A stretch of DNA of 64,000 bases from Hoeflea sp. 108 (GCF_000372965.1 NZ_KB890024.1:5164304-5228303); one strand, 5' to 3'. Positions 40,510-49,667 are shown, counted from the first letter of the stretch. Notes: generated by a model from the sequence alone, not told the origin. Numbers and translations: made by a program.

Positions 40510-41766
40510 ATGGCGACCGCTACCCCAAAGGCAAGCGTATCAGGCGCGGCATTCGAGCCGCTGTCCAGCGCCTTCGCCCAGAATCCCTATCCTGCCTATG
40601 CGGCGCTGCGCGACATGGGCGAGCCTCAGTTTTTCCCCGACTTCGACATGTGGCTGGTCTCCCACTTCGACGACGTTGCCGGCATCGCCCGCGACAACTC
40701 GATGGTGCGTTCGCCCGAGTTCTTCATGTCGGCCGAGGAGGTGCATGAGCAGAAGCGGCTGCAGAACTGGCTCGACATGCCGCATCATGAGCGCTTCGTG
40801 CAGTTTTCCATGCTCGACAGCGATGGTGAGGTACACGATCGGCTGCGCAAACAGGTGTTCCGCGAGTTCACGCCCGCCTTCATTGCCCGCCAGCGCGGCA
40901 TGATCCAGAGCTTCGTGGACAAGCTGGTCGATAGCCTGATCGACAAGGGCGAGATCGATTTCGTCGAGGATCTCGCCTCCCAGGTGCCGGGCCACATCAT
41001 TGGCCGCGTGCTCGGCGTGCCTGATGAGGATTGTCCGCAGCTGCGCGGTTGGTCGGAAAAGGTCGTGCAGTTCTTCGACATCAACCGCACCGACGAGCGC
41101 AAGGCGCTGGCCGAGCAGGCGACCACCGAGTTCTACCACTACCTCCAGAAGCTGATGGCCGAGCGCCGCGCGGCGCCGCAGGAAGACCTGATCACCCGCC
41201 TGATCGCGGCTCAGGACGCGGGTCACCTCAACGAGGACGAGCTGGTCTCGACCTGCATGCTGATCCTGATGGCCGGCCACGGTTCGACCATCGACGTGCT
41301 CGGCTCGGGCATGCACGCGCTGCTGCGCTTTCCCGACCAGATGGAGCGGCTGCGCCAGGATCCGGGCCTGATCCACACCGCGATCCAGGAAATGTTCCGC
41401 TTTGAGTCACCGCTGCCCTTCTTCCACCGCTACTCGACCACCGACTGCGTCGTCGGCGGCAGGGCGTTTCCGCGCGGCACCAAGTTCGGCCTGCTCTACG
41501 GCGCGGCCAATCGCGACCCCTCTGCTTTTGGCGACGACGCCGGCAGCTTCGATGTCGGCCGCAACCCCAACCGCCACCTCGCCTTCGGCGGCGGTGCCCA
41601 TTTCTGCCTCGGCAACCATCTGGCGCGCCTGGACATGGAGGTGATCTTCACCACGCTGATCAAGCGGCTGAAGTCGATCTCGCTCGCCGAAGCCGAGCCC
41701 CAATACAAGCCCGGCCTGTCCGTGCGCGGCCCCAAGGCGCTGCACCTGACGCTGACCCCGGCCTGA
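40510..41766 (+). CDS. Cytochrome P450 (soluble, bacterial class I)
   Basis: A 418-residue heme mono-oxygenase. The heme loop FGGGAHFCLGNHLAR has the ligand Cys at residue 366. The K-helix ExxR is EMFR (about 294), and HDRLRKQVFREFTP is the C-helix. The I-helix reads AGHGST (255-260), so the acidic residue of the usual AG-x-[DE]-T-T is Gly and the Thr is Ser-Thr. The following ferredoxin gene, 15 bases away, is its likely electron donor. A ferredoxin reductase is not in this window. The substrate is unknown; aromatic context is suggested by the dioxygenase that follows. Confidence 0.94.
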   Translation: MATATPKASVSGAAFEPLSSAFAQNPYPAYAALRDMGEPQFFPDFDMWLVSHFDDVAGIARDNSMVRSPEFFMSAEEVHEQKRLQNWLDMPHHERFVQFSMLDSDGEVHDRLRKQVFREFTPAFIARQRGMIQSFVDKLVDSLIDKGEIDFVEDLASQVPGHIIGRVLGVPDEDCPQLRGWSEKVVQFFDINRTDERKALAEQATTEFYHYLQKLMAERRAAPQEDLITRLIAAQDAGHLNEDELVSTCMLILMAGHGSTIDVLGSGMHALLRFPDQMERLRQDPGLIHTAIQEMFRFESPLPFFHRYSTTDCVVGGRAFPRGTKFGLLYGAANRDPSAFGDDAGSFDVGRNPNRHLAFGGGAHFCLGNHLARLDMEVIFTTLIKRLKSISLAEAEPQYKPGLSVRGPKALHLTLTPA

Positions 41767-41781
41767 TCAAGGAGAAATTTC

Positions 41782-42102
41782 ATGTATCGCGTAATCTTCG
41801 TCGACGCCGACGGCCAGGCAACCGAACTCACGGCCAATGAAGGCCAGAGCGTCATGTCGGTGGCTGTCGCCAATGGCATCGACCAGATCCTCGCCGAATG
41901 CGGCGGCTCCTGCGCCTGCGGCACATGCCATTGCTATGTTGACGAAACCTGGACCGGAAAATTGGCAGCGCCTGACGATTCCGAGCAGGGCATGATCGAA
42001 TGCCTGATGAACCCGACCGAGCGCAGCAGGCTCACCTGCCAGCTCAAGATGTCGGCTGCCCTCGACGGCCTCGTCGTGCATTTGCCGCGCGAGCAATATT
42101 GA
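41782..42102 (+). CDS. 2Fe-2S ferredoxin (adrenodoxin/putidaredoxin type)
   Basis: A 106-residue vertebrate-type ferredoxin. The cluster ligands follow C-x5-C-x2-C (CGGSCACGTC, about 39-48) with the fourth Cys in LTCQL (about 85). YVDETWTGKL and EQGMIECLMNPTERSRL are typical of P450 redox partners. SD AAGGAGAAA lies upstream. It transfers electrons to the P450 encoded immediately before it. Confidence 0.95.
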   Translation: MYRVIFVDADGQATELTANEGQSVMSVAVANGIDQILAECGGSCACGTCHCYVDETWTGKLAAPDDSEQGMIECLMNPTERSRLTCQLKMSAALDGLVVHLPREQY

Positions 42103-42162
42103 GCGTGGCCGCCCCGGCATAAAGGCGCTATCTCTAGGCCTTCCCGGTAACAGGAGGCTCCG

Positions 42163-43116
42163 ATGACGCTGCAACTGACGGGCATTCACCATCTGACCGC
42201 GATCACCGCCGACGCACCCGGCAATTTGCGCTTCTACACGCAGATGCTGGGCATGCGGCTGGTCAAGAAGACGGTCAACCAGGACGACACCAGCGCCTAT
42301 CACCTGTTCTACGCCGACGGAAAGGCCAGCCCCGGCTCGGACCTGACCTTCTTCGACTGGCCGGTGGGACGCGAGCGCCGCGGCACCCACAGCATCTGCC
42401 GCACCGGCTTGCGCGTTTCGGGCGAGGCGTCGCTGTCGTGGTGGCGCGAGCATCTTGCGGCCAAGGGCATCGAGACATCGGATATCAGGGAGATCGGCGG
42501 CCACAAATCAGTCGATTTCGAGGACCCCGAGGGCCAGCGCCTGCGGCTGGTCGACGATGGCGGCAAGGGTCCGGCCAATGAATGGTCTGCCAGCACCATT
42601 CCAGCAGAGCACCAGATCAGGGGCCTCGGACCGATCACCATCAGCGTGCCCGACCTCGCAAACACCGAGTTGGTGCTGACCAGAGTGATGAACCTGCGCA
42701 AGGTCAGGGATTTCGCCTCGCCAGATGGCGAAGGTCAGGTACATGTCTACGAGATGGGCGAGGGCGGGCCGGCTGCCGAGCTGCATGTCGCCGTCCAGCC
42801 AAAGCTCAACCCGGCCATGCAGGGTGCTGGCGGCGTCCACCACGTAGCCTTCCGCACCCCGGACGTCGAGCAGATCCATCAATGGACGGCGCGGCTGCAG
42901 GAGTTCCGCCTGCCATCGAGCGGCGAGGTCGAGCGCTATTATTTCCGCTCGCTCTACTTCCGCGAACCCGCCGGGGTGCTGTTCGAAATCGCCACCGACG
43001 GCCCCGGCTTTGCCGTCGATGAGCCGATGGAGACGCTCGGCGAGCGCCTGTCGCTGCCGCCGTTCCTCGAGGGCAAGCGGGCTGCGATCGAGGCGAGGCT
43101 CAAACCTCTGGCGTAG
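42163..43116 (+). CDS. VOC-type ring-cleaving dioxygenase (MhqO-like)
   Basis: A 317-residue protein with two VOC modules. GIHHLTAITADAPGNLRFYTQMLGMRLVKKTVNQDD is the diagnostic N-terminus of the MhqO/YkcA group, whose members are linked to resistance to and degradation of hydroquinones and quinones. The second module has GGVHHVAFRTPDVEQIHQW. Metal ligands would be His9 and a Glu in VLFEIATDGPGF. SD AGGAGG. It follows the ferredoxin by 60 bases and probably shares its transcript. Tail-to-tail with a fused paralogue. Confidence 0.88.
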   Translation: MTLQLTGIHHLTAITADAPGNLRFYTQMLGMRLVKKTVNQDDTSAYHLFYADGKASPGSDLTFFDWPVGRERRGTHSICRTGLRVSGEASLSWWREHLAAKGIETSDIREIGGHKSVDFEDPEGQRLRLVDDGGKGPANEWSASTIPAEHQIRGLGPITISVPDLANTELVLTRVMNLRKVRDFASPDGEGQVHVYEMGEGGPAAELHVAVQPKLNPAMQGAGGVHHVAFRTPDVEQIHQWTARLQEFRLPSSGEVERYYFRSLYFREPAGVLFEIATDGPGFAVDEPMETLGERLSLPPFLEGKRAAIEARLKPLA

Positions 43117-43134
43117 TCTGGCAGGGTCTCGCCA

Positions 43135-44691
43135 CTAGAGCCCGCGAGCGGCCAGCCACGCCCTGACGCTCTCGATGTCGGCAGCCTCGAAGGCATGCCC
43201 GGAGGAGATGGTGCGAGCGTCGATCTGGGCGCCCGCCTGGCGCAGCAACCCGGCCAGTTCGGGGCCAAAATTGCTGAACACATCGACGTCGCCCGTGATC
43301 AGCAGCACCTTGGCATCCGACAGGTCGGCCGCCGGTGGCCGTTCCAGCACCATCGCCGCGCGCAGCAATGCCGCGCGGCGGATGATATGTGGGTGCAACA
43401 GCATGGTGGCGGCCAGCATGTTGGCGCCGTTGGAATGGCCGAGGAATACCAGCTTGGCAGGGTCGAGCCGGTAGGCCTCGATGGCGCCGTCGATGAAGGC
43501 GGCCAGCGCCTCGGCCTCCGAGGCAATGTCGGTCTGGTCGAATTTGTTTGCCGAGAAGCGGCGGAACCAGCGTGGCGTGCCCTCGTCGGTGGCGCGGCCG
43601 CGCAGTGCCAGCAAGGTGGCGTTGGGCGCTGCCTTGGCGGCGAAGGGCAACAGGCTGGTTTCGTTGCCGCCCGAGCCGTGCAGCAGCACGATGGTCGTGC
43701 CGTCGGGGTTTTCGGGCGTGTAGAAGCGGTGGACGAATGGCAGCTCGCGATAGATGACGCGCTCTTCGCCGGGCCAGGAAAACTGTGGCAGCATCGTTTT
43801 CAGCTCGTCGATCTTGTCGGCGCGGTCGGGCGGCACGAACAGGTGCGTGCCGAGTTCTTCCGGGGCTTCGTCCACAGCCATTCCAGGCGCGTCGGTTGCC
43901 AGCTCGATCAACGTGCCGCCCGGCTCGCGCACATAGAGCGAGTAGAAATACTTGCGGTCGTGCACGTTGGTGATCGAGGAATTGGACGAACCCAGCTCGC
44001 CATGCACCCGCTCTACCTCTGCGATATCTCGAGCGCGGAAGGCGATGTGGTCGATGGTGCCGGTGCCCGGTGCGCTTGACCAAAAGCCCTTGGCGTCCCT
44101 GATGTCGATGATGTCGCCGGAATCCGAAATCAGCCGGCGGATGAACTCGGTGCTCTTGTCCTGCCGATAGCCAAAATGCCTGGCGACAAAGCTCTCGGTC
44201 AGCTCCGGCACCTCGGTCATGATGGTGGCACCACGGATACGGCAGATGGCATGTTCCGAAGGTACGGTCGAGCCGTCCCAGCCTGAAGGGACGGGAAAAC
44301 CTGTTACGCCCACCAGCTTGACGATCACCCCGTCAGGGTCCTTCAGCCTGAGCGTCGGCTCGCCCATCTCTTCTGTAGGGCCAGAAATCTCGACGTGGTG
44401 CGACAGCGCCCGCGTCAGCCAGAAGCCGGTGCTCTGGGGGTCGATGGCGAGCGAAATCTCGCTCGGCTGGCCGTGGCCGATGCGTCCCTGAGCGCCGTCC
44501 TCCCAGACCAGGAAGGTGATCAGCGTGCCGGGATTGGCGGCACCGTCGCCATAAAACAGGTGCAGCTGGGTTGCGTCCTCATAGCCGCCGGTCTGCTTGA
44601 CCAGCCGGAGCCCGAGGAAGCCGACATAAAAGTCGACATTGGCCTGCACCTTGCGGGTGATGAGCGTGATGTGATGGATGCCAGCGCCCAT
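43135..44691 (-). CDS. Fusion of VOC dioxygenase (MhqO-like) and alpha/beta hydrolase (MhqD-like)
   Basis: A 518-residue two-part protein. Residues 1-about 310 form two VOC modules beginning GIHHITLITRKVQANVDFYVGFLGLRLVKQTGG. Residues about 320-518 form a carboxylesterase-type alpha/beta hydrolase. This part has LLHGSGGNETSLLPFA, the nucleophile motif GHSNGANM, the Asp in LLITGDVDVF and the His in SSGHAFEA. In Bacillus, MhqO-like and MhqD-like proteins are separate products of one operon. Start is ATG 44691 after GGAGGTG; the same frame runs on to 45072 inside the glcB region but has no support there. Confidence 0.88.
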   Translation of the reverse strand: MGAGIHHITLITRKVQANVDFYVGFLGLRLVKQTGGYEDATQLHLFYGDGAANPGTLITFLVWEDGAQGRIGHGQPSEISLAIDPQSTGFWLTRALSHHVEISGPTEEMGEPTLRLKDPDGVIVKLVGVTGFPVPSGWDGSTVPSEHAICRIRGATIMTEVPELTESFVARHFGYRQDKSTEFIRRLISDSGDIIDIRDAKGFWSSAPGTGTIDHIAFRARDIAEVERVHGELGSSNSSITNVHDRKYFYSLYVREPGGTLIELATDAPGMAVDEAPEELGTHLFVPPDRADKIDELKTMLPQFSWPGEERVIYRELPFVHRFYTPENPDGTTIVLLHGSGGNETSLLPFAAKAAPNATLLALRGRATDEGTPRWFRRFSANKFDQTDIASEAEALAAFIDGAIEAYRLDPAKLVFLGHSNGANMLAATMLLHPHIIRRAALLRAAMVLERPPAADLSDAKVLLITGDVDVFSNFGPELAGLLRQAGAQIDARTISSGHAFEAADIESVRAWLAARGL

Positions 44692-44776
44692 GACGCACCT
44701 CCGGCCGATTTGCTGCTGGCGTGACATTCCATCAGCAGCACGAAGCACGCAACCCGATGCAGCGACGCACCAAAGC

Positions 44777-44804
44777 AAAAGGCCCCGTCGAAACGGGGCC
44801 TTTT
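44777..44804. terminator. Terminator between the glcB and VOC-hydrolase genes
   Basis: AAAAGGCCCCGT (44777-44788), loop CGAA and ACGGGGCCTTTT (44793-44804). Stem A/T ends give a U-run on either strand. It is 18 bases beyond the glcB stop on the minus strand, so it ends that transcript. Confidence 0.85.
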
Positions 44805-44821
44805 GTATTTCCGCTTCGAGC

Positions 44822-47005
44822 TCAGGCCGACAGTGCCTTGGCCTCGCGGCGCCTGATATGCAGCGCATGCTCGGTGTAGCCGTTGGGCTGGGTGCGGCCG
44901 GTGAACACCAGATCCTCAGCAGCTTTGAAGGCCGGGCTGTCGAAGCCAGGGGCCAGCGGCTTGTAACCTTCGGTGTCGGCATTCTGCCGGTCGACCACGG
45001 CAGCCATGCGCCGCATCGTCTCGCGCACCTGCTCTTCGCCAACAATGCCGTGATGCAGCCAGTTGGCGACATGCTGGGAGGAGATGCGCAGTGTCGCGCG
45101 GTCTTCCATCAGCCTGACGTCGTCGAGATCGGGCACGGTAGAGACACCGACGCCCTGGCCGACCCAGCGCACGACATAACCGAGCAGGCCCTGCAGGTTG
45201 TTTTCGAGCTCGGCCTTGATCTCGTCGGCGCTGTAGCTGCGGGTTGCCAGCGGAATGGTCAGCAGGTTGGTCAACGATGCCTGATCCTTGCCGCGCAGTC
45301 CGTCCTGCACGGATGCGACGGCGACGAGGTGATAGTGCATGGCATGCAGCACCGCTGCCGTCGGCGTCGGCACCCAGGCGGTGCTCGCGCCGGCGCGGGG
45401 ATGGGCGATCTTCTTGTCGAGCAGCGCTGCCATCTGGTCGGGTGCCGCCCACATGCCCTTGCCGATCTGGGCGCGGCCGGGCAGGTTGCGGGCAATGCCG
45501 ACATCGACATTGTTCGCCTCATAGGCCTTGAGCCAGGTGGCAGACGCCATCTCGGCCTTGCGCATCATCGGGCCTGCTTCCATCGAGGTGTGAATCTCGT
45601 CACCGGTGCGGTCGAGGAAGCCGGTGTTGATGAACACCGTGCGGTCGCGCACCTTGGACATGCAGGCGGCGAGATTGGCTGAGGTGCGGCGTTCCTCGTC
45701 CATGACGCCGATCTTCATGGTGTATTTGGGCAGGCCGACGAGCTCCTCGATGCGCTTGAACAGCAGATCGGACAGGCCGACTTCGTCGGGGCCATGCATC
45801 TTGGGCTTCACCACATAAACCGAGCCGGTGCGGCTGTTGCGCACGGCGTTTTCGCCGCGGATATCCTGCGCGGCGCTGGCAACGGTGATGGCCGCATCAA
45901 GGATCGCCTCGGGCACCGGGTTACCTGCTTCGTCGAGCACGGCGTCGGTGAACATGTGGTGGCCGACATTGCGCACCAGCATGGTCGAGCGGCCGTGCAG
46001 CACAAGTTCGCCGCCGCCGGGCGCGGTGAAGACGCGGTCTCCGACCAGCTTGCGGGTGACAGTCTTGCCGCCCTTGCTGAATTCCGAGCTCAGGCTGCCA
46101 TCCATCAGGCGCTGCCAGTTGCGGTAGACGGTGACCTTGTCCTCGGCGTCGACCGCCGAAACCGCGTCCTCGAGGTCCATGATGATCGAGATCGCCGCCT
46201 CGATGACGACATCCGCGATACCTGCCGAGTCGAGCTGGCCGACCGCGTGCTCGCGGTCGATGACCAGCTCCATGTGCAGGCCGTTGTTGATCAGAAGCAC
46301 GCTCTTAGGCTCGTGGCGAGGGCCGGTGAATCCGGCAAATTGTGCGGCCGACTGCAGGCCGGTCTTCGAGCCGTCTGCAAGCGTCACTTCAAGCTTGCCG
46401 CGCTCGACGACATAGCTCGTGGCGTCGGCATGGCTGCCCTTGGTGAGCGGCACGGCCTGGTCGAGGAAGGCGCGGACACGGGCAATGACGCGGCCGGCGC
46501 GGGTCGGATTGAACGCCTTGCCCTTCTCGGCGCCGTCGATCTCAGGGATGGCGTCGGTGCCGTAGAGCGCGTCGTAAAGCGAACCCCAACGCGCGTTCGC
46601 GGCATTCAGCGCATATCGTGCGTTGGACAGCGGCACGACCAGCTGCGGGCCGGCGAGCGTGCCGATCTCGGCATCTACGTTCTTGGTCGCCACCTGATAG
46701 GCGTCGGCGGCCGGCGCCGGCACCAGATAGCCGATGTCGCGCAGGAATTGTTCATAGGCGGCCGCGTCGTGCGGCTTGCCTTTCCGCTCGATATGCCAGG
46801 CATCGATCTTCGCCTGGAGGTCGTCGCGCACGGCCAGCAGCTCGCGGTGGCGCGGCGCCAGTTCCGCGATGATGGCGGACAGCCCGGTCCAGAAGGCCGA
46901 CGGCTCGAGACGGGCGCCGGGCAGCACCTCGCCTTCGACAAAGGCGCGCAGGGCCGGATGCACCGAGAGGCCGGCGACGCTTTCATAATTTGACGGCTTG
47001 GTCAT
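44822..47005 (-). CDS. glcB: Malate synthase G
   Basis: A 727-residue enzyme that condenses glyoxylate and acetyl-CoA to malate in the cytosol. NARWGSLYDALYGTD, MDLEDAVSAVDAEDKV (about 300), NVGHHMFTDAVLDEAGNPVPE, EAGPMMRKAEM and the C-terminal TLRISSQHVANWLHHGI match the G isoform, whose length is about 720. I chose ATG 47005 with GGAG 6 bases upstream; ATG 47020 adds five residues. It is divergent from a TIM-barrel gene across a region with a GTATCC-type site. It can consume the glyoxylate made by ureide breakdown. Confidence 0.95.
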   Translation of the reverse strand: MTKPSNYESVAGLSVHPALRAFVEGEVLPGARLEPSAFWTGLSAIIAELAPRHRELLAVRDDLQAKIDAWHIERKGKPHDAAAYEQFLRDIGYLVPAPAADAYQVATKNVDAEIGTLAGPQLVVPLSNARYALNAANARWGSLYDALYGTDAIPEIDGAEKGKAFNPTRAGRVIARVRAFLDQAVPLTKGSHADATSYVVERGKLEVTLADGSKTGLQSAAQFAGFTGPRHEPKSVLLINNGLHMELVIDREHAVGQLDSAGIADVVIEAAISIIMDLEDAVSAVDAEDKVTVYRNWQRLMDGSLSSEFSKGGKTVTRKLVGDRVFTAPGGGELVLHGRSTMLVRNVGHHMFTDAVLDEAGNPVPEAILDAAITVASAAQDIRGENAVRNSRTGSVYVVKPKMHGPDEVGLSDLLFKRIEELVGLPKYTMKIGVMDEERRTSANLAACMSKVRDRTVFINTGFLDRTGDEIHTSMEAGPMMRKAEMASATWLKAYEANNVDVGIARNLPGRAQIGKGMWAAPDQMAALLDKKIAHPRAGASTAWVPTPTAAVLHAMHYHLVAVASVQDGLRGKDQASLTNLLTIPLATRSYSADEIKAELENNLQGLLGYVVRWVGQGVGVSTVPDLDDVRLMEDRATLRISSQHVANWLHHGIVGEEQVRETMRRMAAVVDRQNADTEGYKPLAPGFDSPAFKAAEDLVFTGRTQPNGYTEHALHIRRREAKALSA

Positions 47006-47059
47006 GGGAGGCTCCTTCATTGGCGCAGGCGCGCGCAGTCATCGTGCTGATGGCAGAGA

Positions 47060-47091
47060 TTGTATCCATTGACAACAATTTTATGATACAA
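47060..47091. promoter_or_regulatory. GTATCC-type inverted site between glcB and the TIM-barrel gene
   Basis: TTGTATCCAT (47060-47069) and TGATACAA (47084-47091) form an inverted TTGTATC/GATACAA pair separated by 18 bases. It lies 55 bases upstream of the glcB start and 98 before the divergent gene. It fits the TTGnATnCAA type of half-site used by GntR/FCD regulators; the GntR protein at 49719 is the candidate. Confidence 0.6.
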
Positions 47092-47188
47092 GATAGTGTT
47101 GATGGATCCGACTTGCCAGGATCGCCATGCGTTCAACGCGCTCGGGCGGCGGCGGTTGCGGACCCAGTTTCTTCCGCGAGGTGGCTGT

Positions 47189-48121
47189 ATGACCGGCATC
47201 ATCAAGAGTTCCCTGCCGAACGGCCGCAGCCTGACGGCTGTCGAGGCGCTGCACGCCGCAGCTGGGCTGGGGCTCAAGGGCCTGTTGTTCAACTCGCTGT
47301 TCGATATCAGCCCGACGCTCGATCCCAATGAACTGCGCGCCATCAGGCAGGAGGCCGATCGGTTGGGGCTGGAGATTTCGGCGATGCTCGGCATCGTCAA
47401 TCCGGCGCTGCCCGCCCGCAGCAAGCCGATTGTCGATGCCGGTCACGGCGACATGCAGGCCGGCATCGAGCGGCTGGTCGGGCTTGCCGCCGGCGTCGGC
47501 ATCTACGACATGTTTTTCATCATCGGCATGATCGAGGATCGCTTCGACGCGGATGTGAGCTGGCAGGCCCAGCTCGAAGGCGTTGCCGAGCTTTTGTCAC
47601 GCTGTGGGCCGGCCTTGCGCGGCAACGGCGCGAAGCTGTTGCTCAAGACCCATGAGGAGATCGCGACATCGGAGATCGTGGCCCTTGTCGAACAGGTCGG
47701 CCCCGACGTGCTCGGCATCGCCTTCGATCCGGTGAATGTGTTGTGCCGCCTCGAGGACCCTGTTGCCGCGGCCCGGCGCGTCGCGCCCTATGCCGCCCAG
47801 ATCTATGTCGACGATGCGGTGATGCGGTTCCAGGACCATGGCATCCGCCGTTTTCTGGCACCGCTCGGCGAAGGGTTCGTCGACTGGGAGGCGATCAGGT
47901 CGATCCTGCCCGAATGCAAGGTCTGGATTGAGATGCATGCCGGCCAGTTCGCCATGCCGGTCTTCGACCAGGACTGGCTGAAGCGCCAGCCGCCCGTGGC
48001 GATCGAGGAGTTTGCCGGCGTCCTGGCCATGGCGGCGAAGTTCGGGACGCGTGCGGTGCCGTGGGACCAGGCAACGCCTGTCGCGCGGCTGACACAGGCG
48101 TTGGGTAAATGCGGCCCATAG
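47189..48121 (+). CDS. Xylose-isomerase-like TIM-barrel protein (sugar phosphate isomerase/epimerase family), copy 1
   Basis: A 310-residue AP endonuclease family 2-like TIM barrel. LGLKGLLFNSLFDISPTLDPNELRAIRQEADRLGLEISAMLGIVNP (about 27-72), LLLKTHEEIATSEIVALVEQVGPDVLGIAFDPVNVL (about 150-186) and VWIEMHAGQF carry the metal-binding acidic and His residues. The same blocks recur in the protein encoded at 57345. ATG 47189 has GAGGTG upstream. Substrate unknown; hydroxypyruvate-isomerase-like roles occur in ureide clusters, which is only an analogy. Confidence 0.82.
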   Translation: MTGIIKSSLPNGRSLTAVEALHAAAGLGLKGLLFNSLFDISPTLDPNELRAIRQEADRLGLEISAMLGIVNPALPARSKPIVDAGHGDMQAGIERLVGLAAGVGIYDMFFIIGMIEDRFDADVSWQAQLEGVAELLSRCGPALRGNGAKLLLKTHEEIATSEIVALVEQVGPDVLGIAFDPVNVLCRLEDPVAAARRVAPYAAQIYVDDAVMRFQDHGIRRFLAPLGEGFVDWEAIRSILPECKVWIEMHAGQFAMPVFDQDWLKRQPPVAIEEFAGVLAMAAKFGTRAVPWDQATPVARLTQALGKCGP

Positions 48122-48140
48122 CATTTTTCCCGCCGAATTA

Positions 48141-48150
48141 TTGGATACGA
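48141..48150. promoter_or_regulatory. GTATCC-type site before the allantoinase fusion gene
   Basis: TTGGATACGA differs by one base from TTGGATACAA and lies 111 bases before the allantoinase-fusion start. Confidence 0.45.
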
Positions 48151-48260
48151 TTTTTACCTGAGGCCGGTTTTTAGACGCTGCGGCCAGCCTGCTGTGTCAG
48201 ACTTTGACAGCCACTCTTTTGCGCGGGACGCGACCGCGCACCCACTTCTGGAGAAATGCC

Positions 48261-49667
48261 ATGCGTTACCCCCGCGACATGCGCGGCTACGGCGAGAACC
48301 CGCCGCACGCCAACTGGCCTGGCGGCGCCAATGTCGCCGTGCAGTTCGTGCTCAATTACGAGGAGGGGGGCGAAAACAACATCCTGCACGGCGATGCCGC
48401 CAGCGAGGCCTTCCTGTCGGAAATCCCGGGGGCGGCGCAATGGCCGGGCCAACGCCATTGGAACATGGAGTCGGTCTACGAATACGGCGCCCGCGCCGGT
48501 TTCTGGCGGCTGCATCGCCTGTTCACCGATCTAGATGTGCCGGTCACCGTCTATGGCGTGGCAACGGCCTTGATGCGCGCGCCCGAGCAACTGCGCGCCA
48601 TGCAGCAGGCCGGCTGGGAAATCGCCAGCCACGGCTACAAATGGGTCGAGCACAAGGACATGCCGGTCGAGGAGGAGCGAGCCCAGATCAAGGAGGCGAT
48701 CCGTCTGCACACACTGGCGACAGGCGAGCGCCCGACCGGCTGGTACACCGGGCGCTGCTCGGTCAATACCGTCGATCTGGTTTCGGAGGAGGGCGGTTTC
48801 GACTATGTGTCCGACACCTATGACGACGACCTGCCTTACTGGCGCGAGCACCAGGGCCAGGAGCAGCTCATCGTCCCCTACACGCTCGAAGCCAACGACA
48901 TGCGCTTCGGCACGCCCAATGGCTTCAATTCGGGCGACCAGTTCTTCGCCTATCTCAAGGACACCTTCGACTATCTCTATGCCGAAGGCGTCGCCGGCCG
49001 GCCGAAGATGTTTTCCATCGGCCTGCATTGCCGTCTGGTCGGCCGCGCCGGCCGGATTGCGGCGCTGAAGCGCTTCATCGAATACGTGCAGAGCCACGAC
49101 AAGGTCTGGATCGCCAAACGCATCGACATTGCCCGTCATTGGGCGAAGGAACATCCCTTTGTGAAGCCGAAGCTGGTGCCGTCACAACTCGACAAGGCCA
49201 GCTTCGTGGAAACCTTCGGCCATTGTTTCCGCAATGGCACGCTTCTGGCCGAACGCGTCTTCGACGGCGAGCTGGCGCCGGTCAACGACAGCCCCTACGG
49301 CCTGTTTTTTGCCCTGCGCACGCAATTTCGCGCTGCCAGCGAAGCCGAAAAATTCGAGGTGCTGAAGGCCTACACGCCGCTCGATCCGCGCATCGAGGCA
49401 GCCAGCATCATTTCTGATGAAAGAAAGTCGGTCAGCCTCGACGCCATGACGGCCGGCCAACAGGCCAGGTTGCTGGAACTGCTGGGCGCCTATGTCGAAA
49501 AATTCGGCTTCGACGCCATCTTCGTGGTGCGCAACTACACCACCGCGGAGCTTCTGGCCTCGCTAGAAACCCGCCTTCTCACAGACCGCGAAACCGAGCT
49601 GGCTGTCACCTATGGCGAGGTCGAGCGCCTGGCCGAGATCCAGGTCGAGGCGCGCTTCGCAGCTTAG
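48261..49667 (+). CDS. puuE: Allantoinase PuuE fused to OHCU decarboxylase (UraD)
   Basis: A 468-residue bifunctional enzyme. Residues 1-about 305 are a polysaccharide-deacetylase-fold allantoinase (PuuE): RDMRGYGENPPHANWPGGANVAVQFVLNYEEGGE, WEIASHGYKWVEHKDMP and GWYTGRCSVNTVDLV. Residues about 315-465 match 2-oxo-4-hydroxy-4-carboxy-5-ureidoimidazoline decarboxylase: FVETFGHCFRNG, DPRIEAASIISDERKS and LGAYVEKFGFDAIFVVRNYTTAELLASLETRLLTDRETE. Together they would make allantoin from the urate-derived OHCU and then open it to allantoate. ATG 48261 with GGAGAAA. Urate oxidase and hydroxyisourate hydrolase genes are not in the window. Confidence 0.9.
   Translation: MRYPRDMRGYGENPPHANWPGGANVAVQFVLNYEEGGENNILHGDAASEAFLSEIPGAAQWPGQRHWNMESVYEYGARAGFWRLHRLFTDLDVPVTVYGVATALMRAPEQLRAMQQAGWEIASHGYKWVEHKDMPVEEERAQIKEAIRLHTLATGERPTGWYTGRCSVNTVDLVSEEGGFDYVSDTYDDDLPYWREHQGQEQLIVPYTLEANDMRFGTPNGFNSGDQFFAYLKDTFDYLYAEGVAGRPKMFSIGLHCRLVGRAGRIAALKRFIEYVQSHDKVWIAKRIDIARHWAKEHPFVKPKLVPSQLDKASFVETFGHCFRNGTLLAERVFDGELAPVNDSPYGLFFALRTQFRAASEAEKFEVLKAYTPLDPRIEAASIISDERKSVSLDAMTAGQQARLLELLGAYVEKFGFDAIFVVRNYTTAELLASLETRLLTDRETELAVTYGEVERLAEIQVEARFAA

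Noticed and set aside
44692..45072. N-terminal extension of the VOC-hydrolase fusion by 127 residues
   Set aside because: It overlaps the 3' end of glcB in another frame and crosses the terminator at 44777-44804. The ATG at 44691 has a strong SD and aligns with the VOC family.
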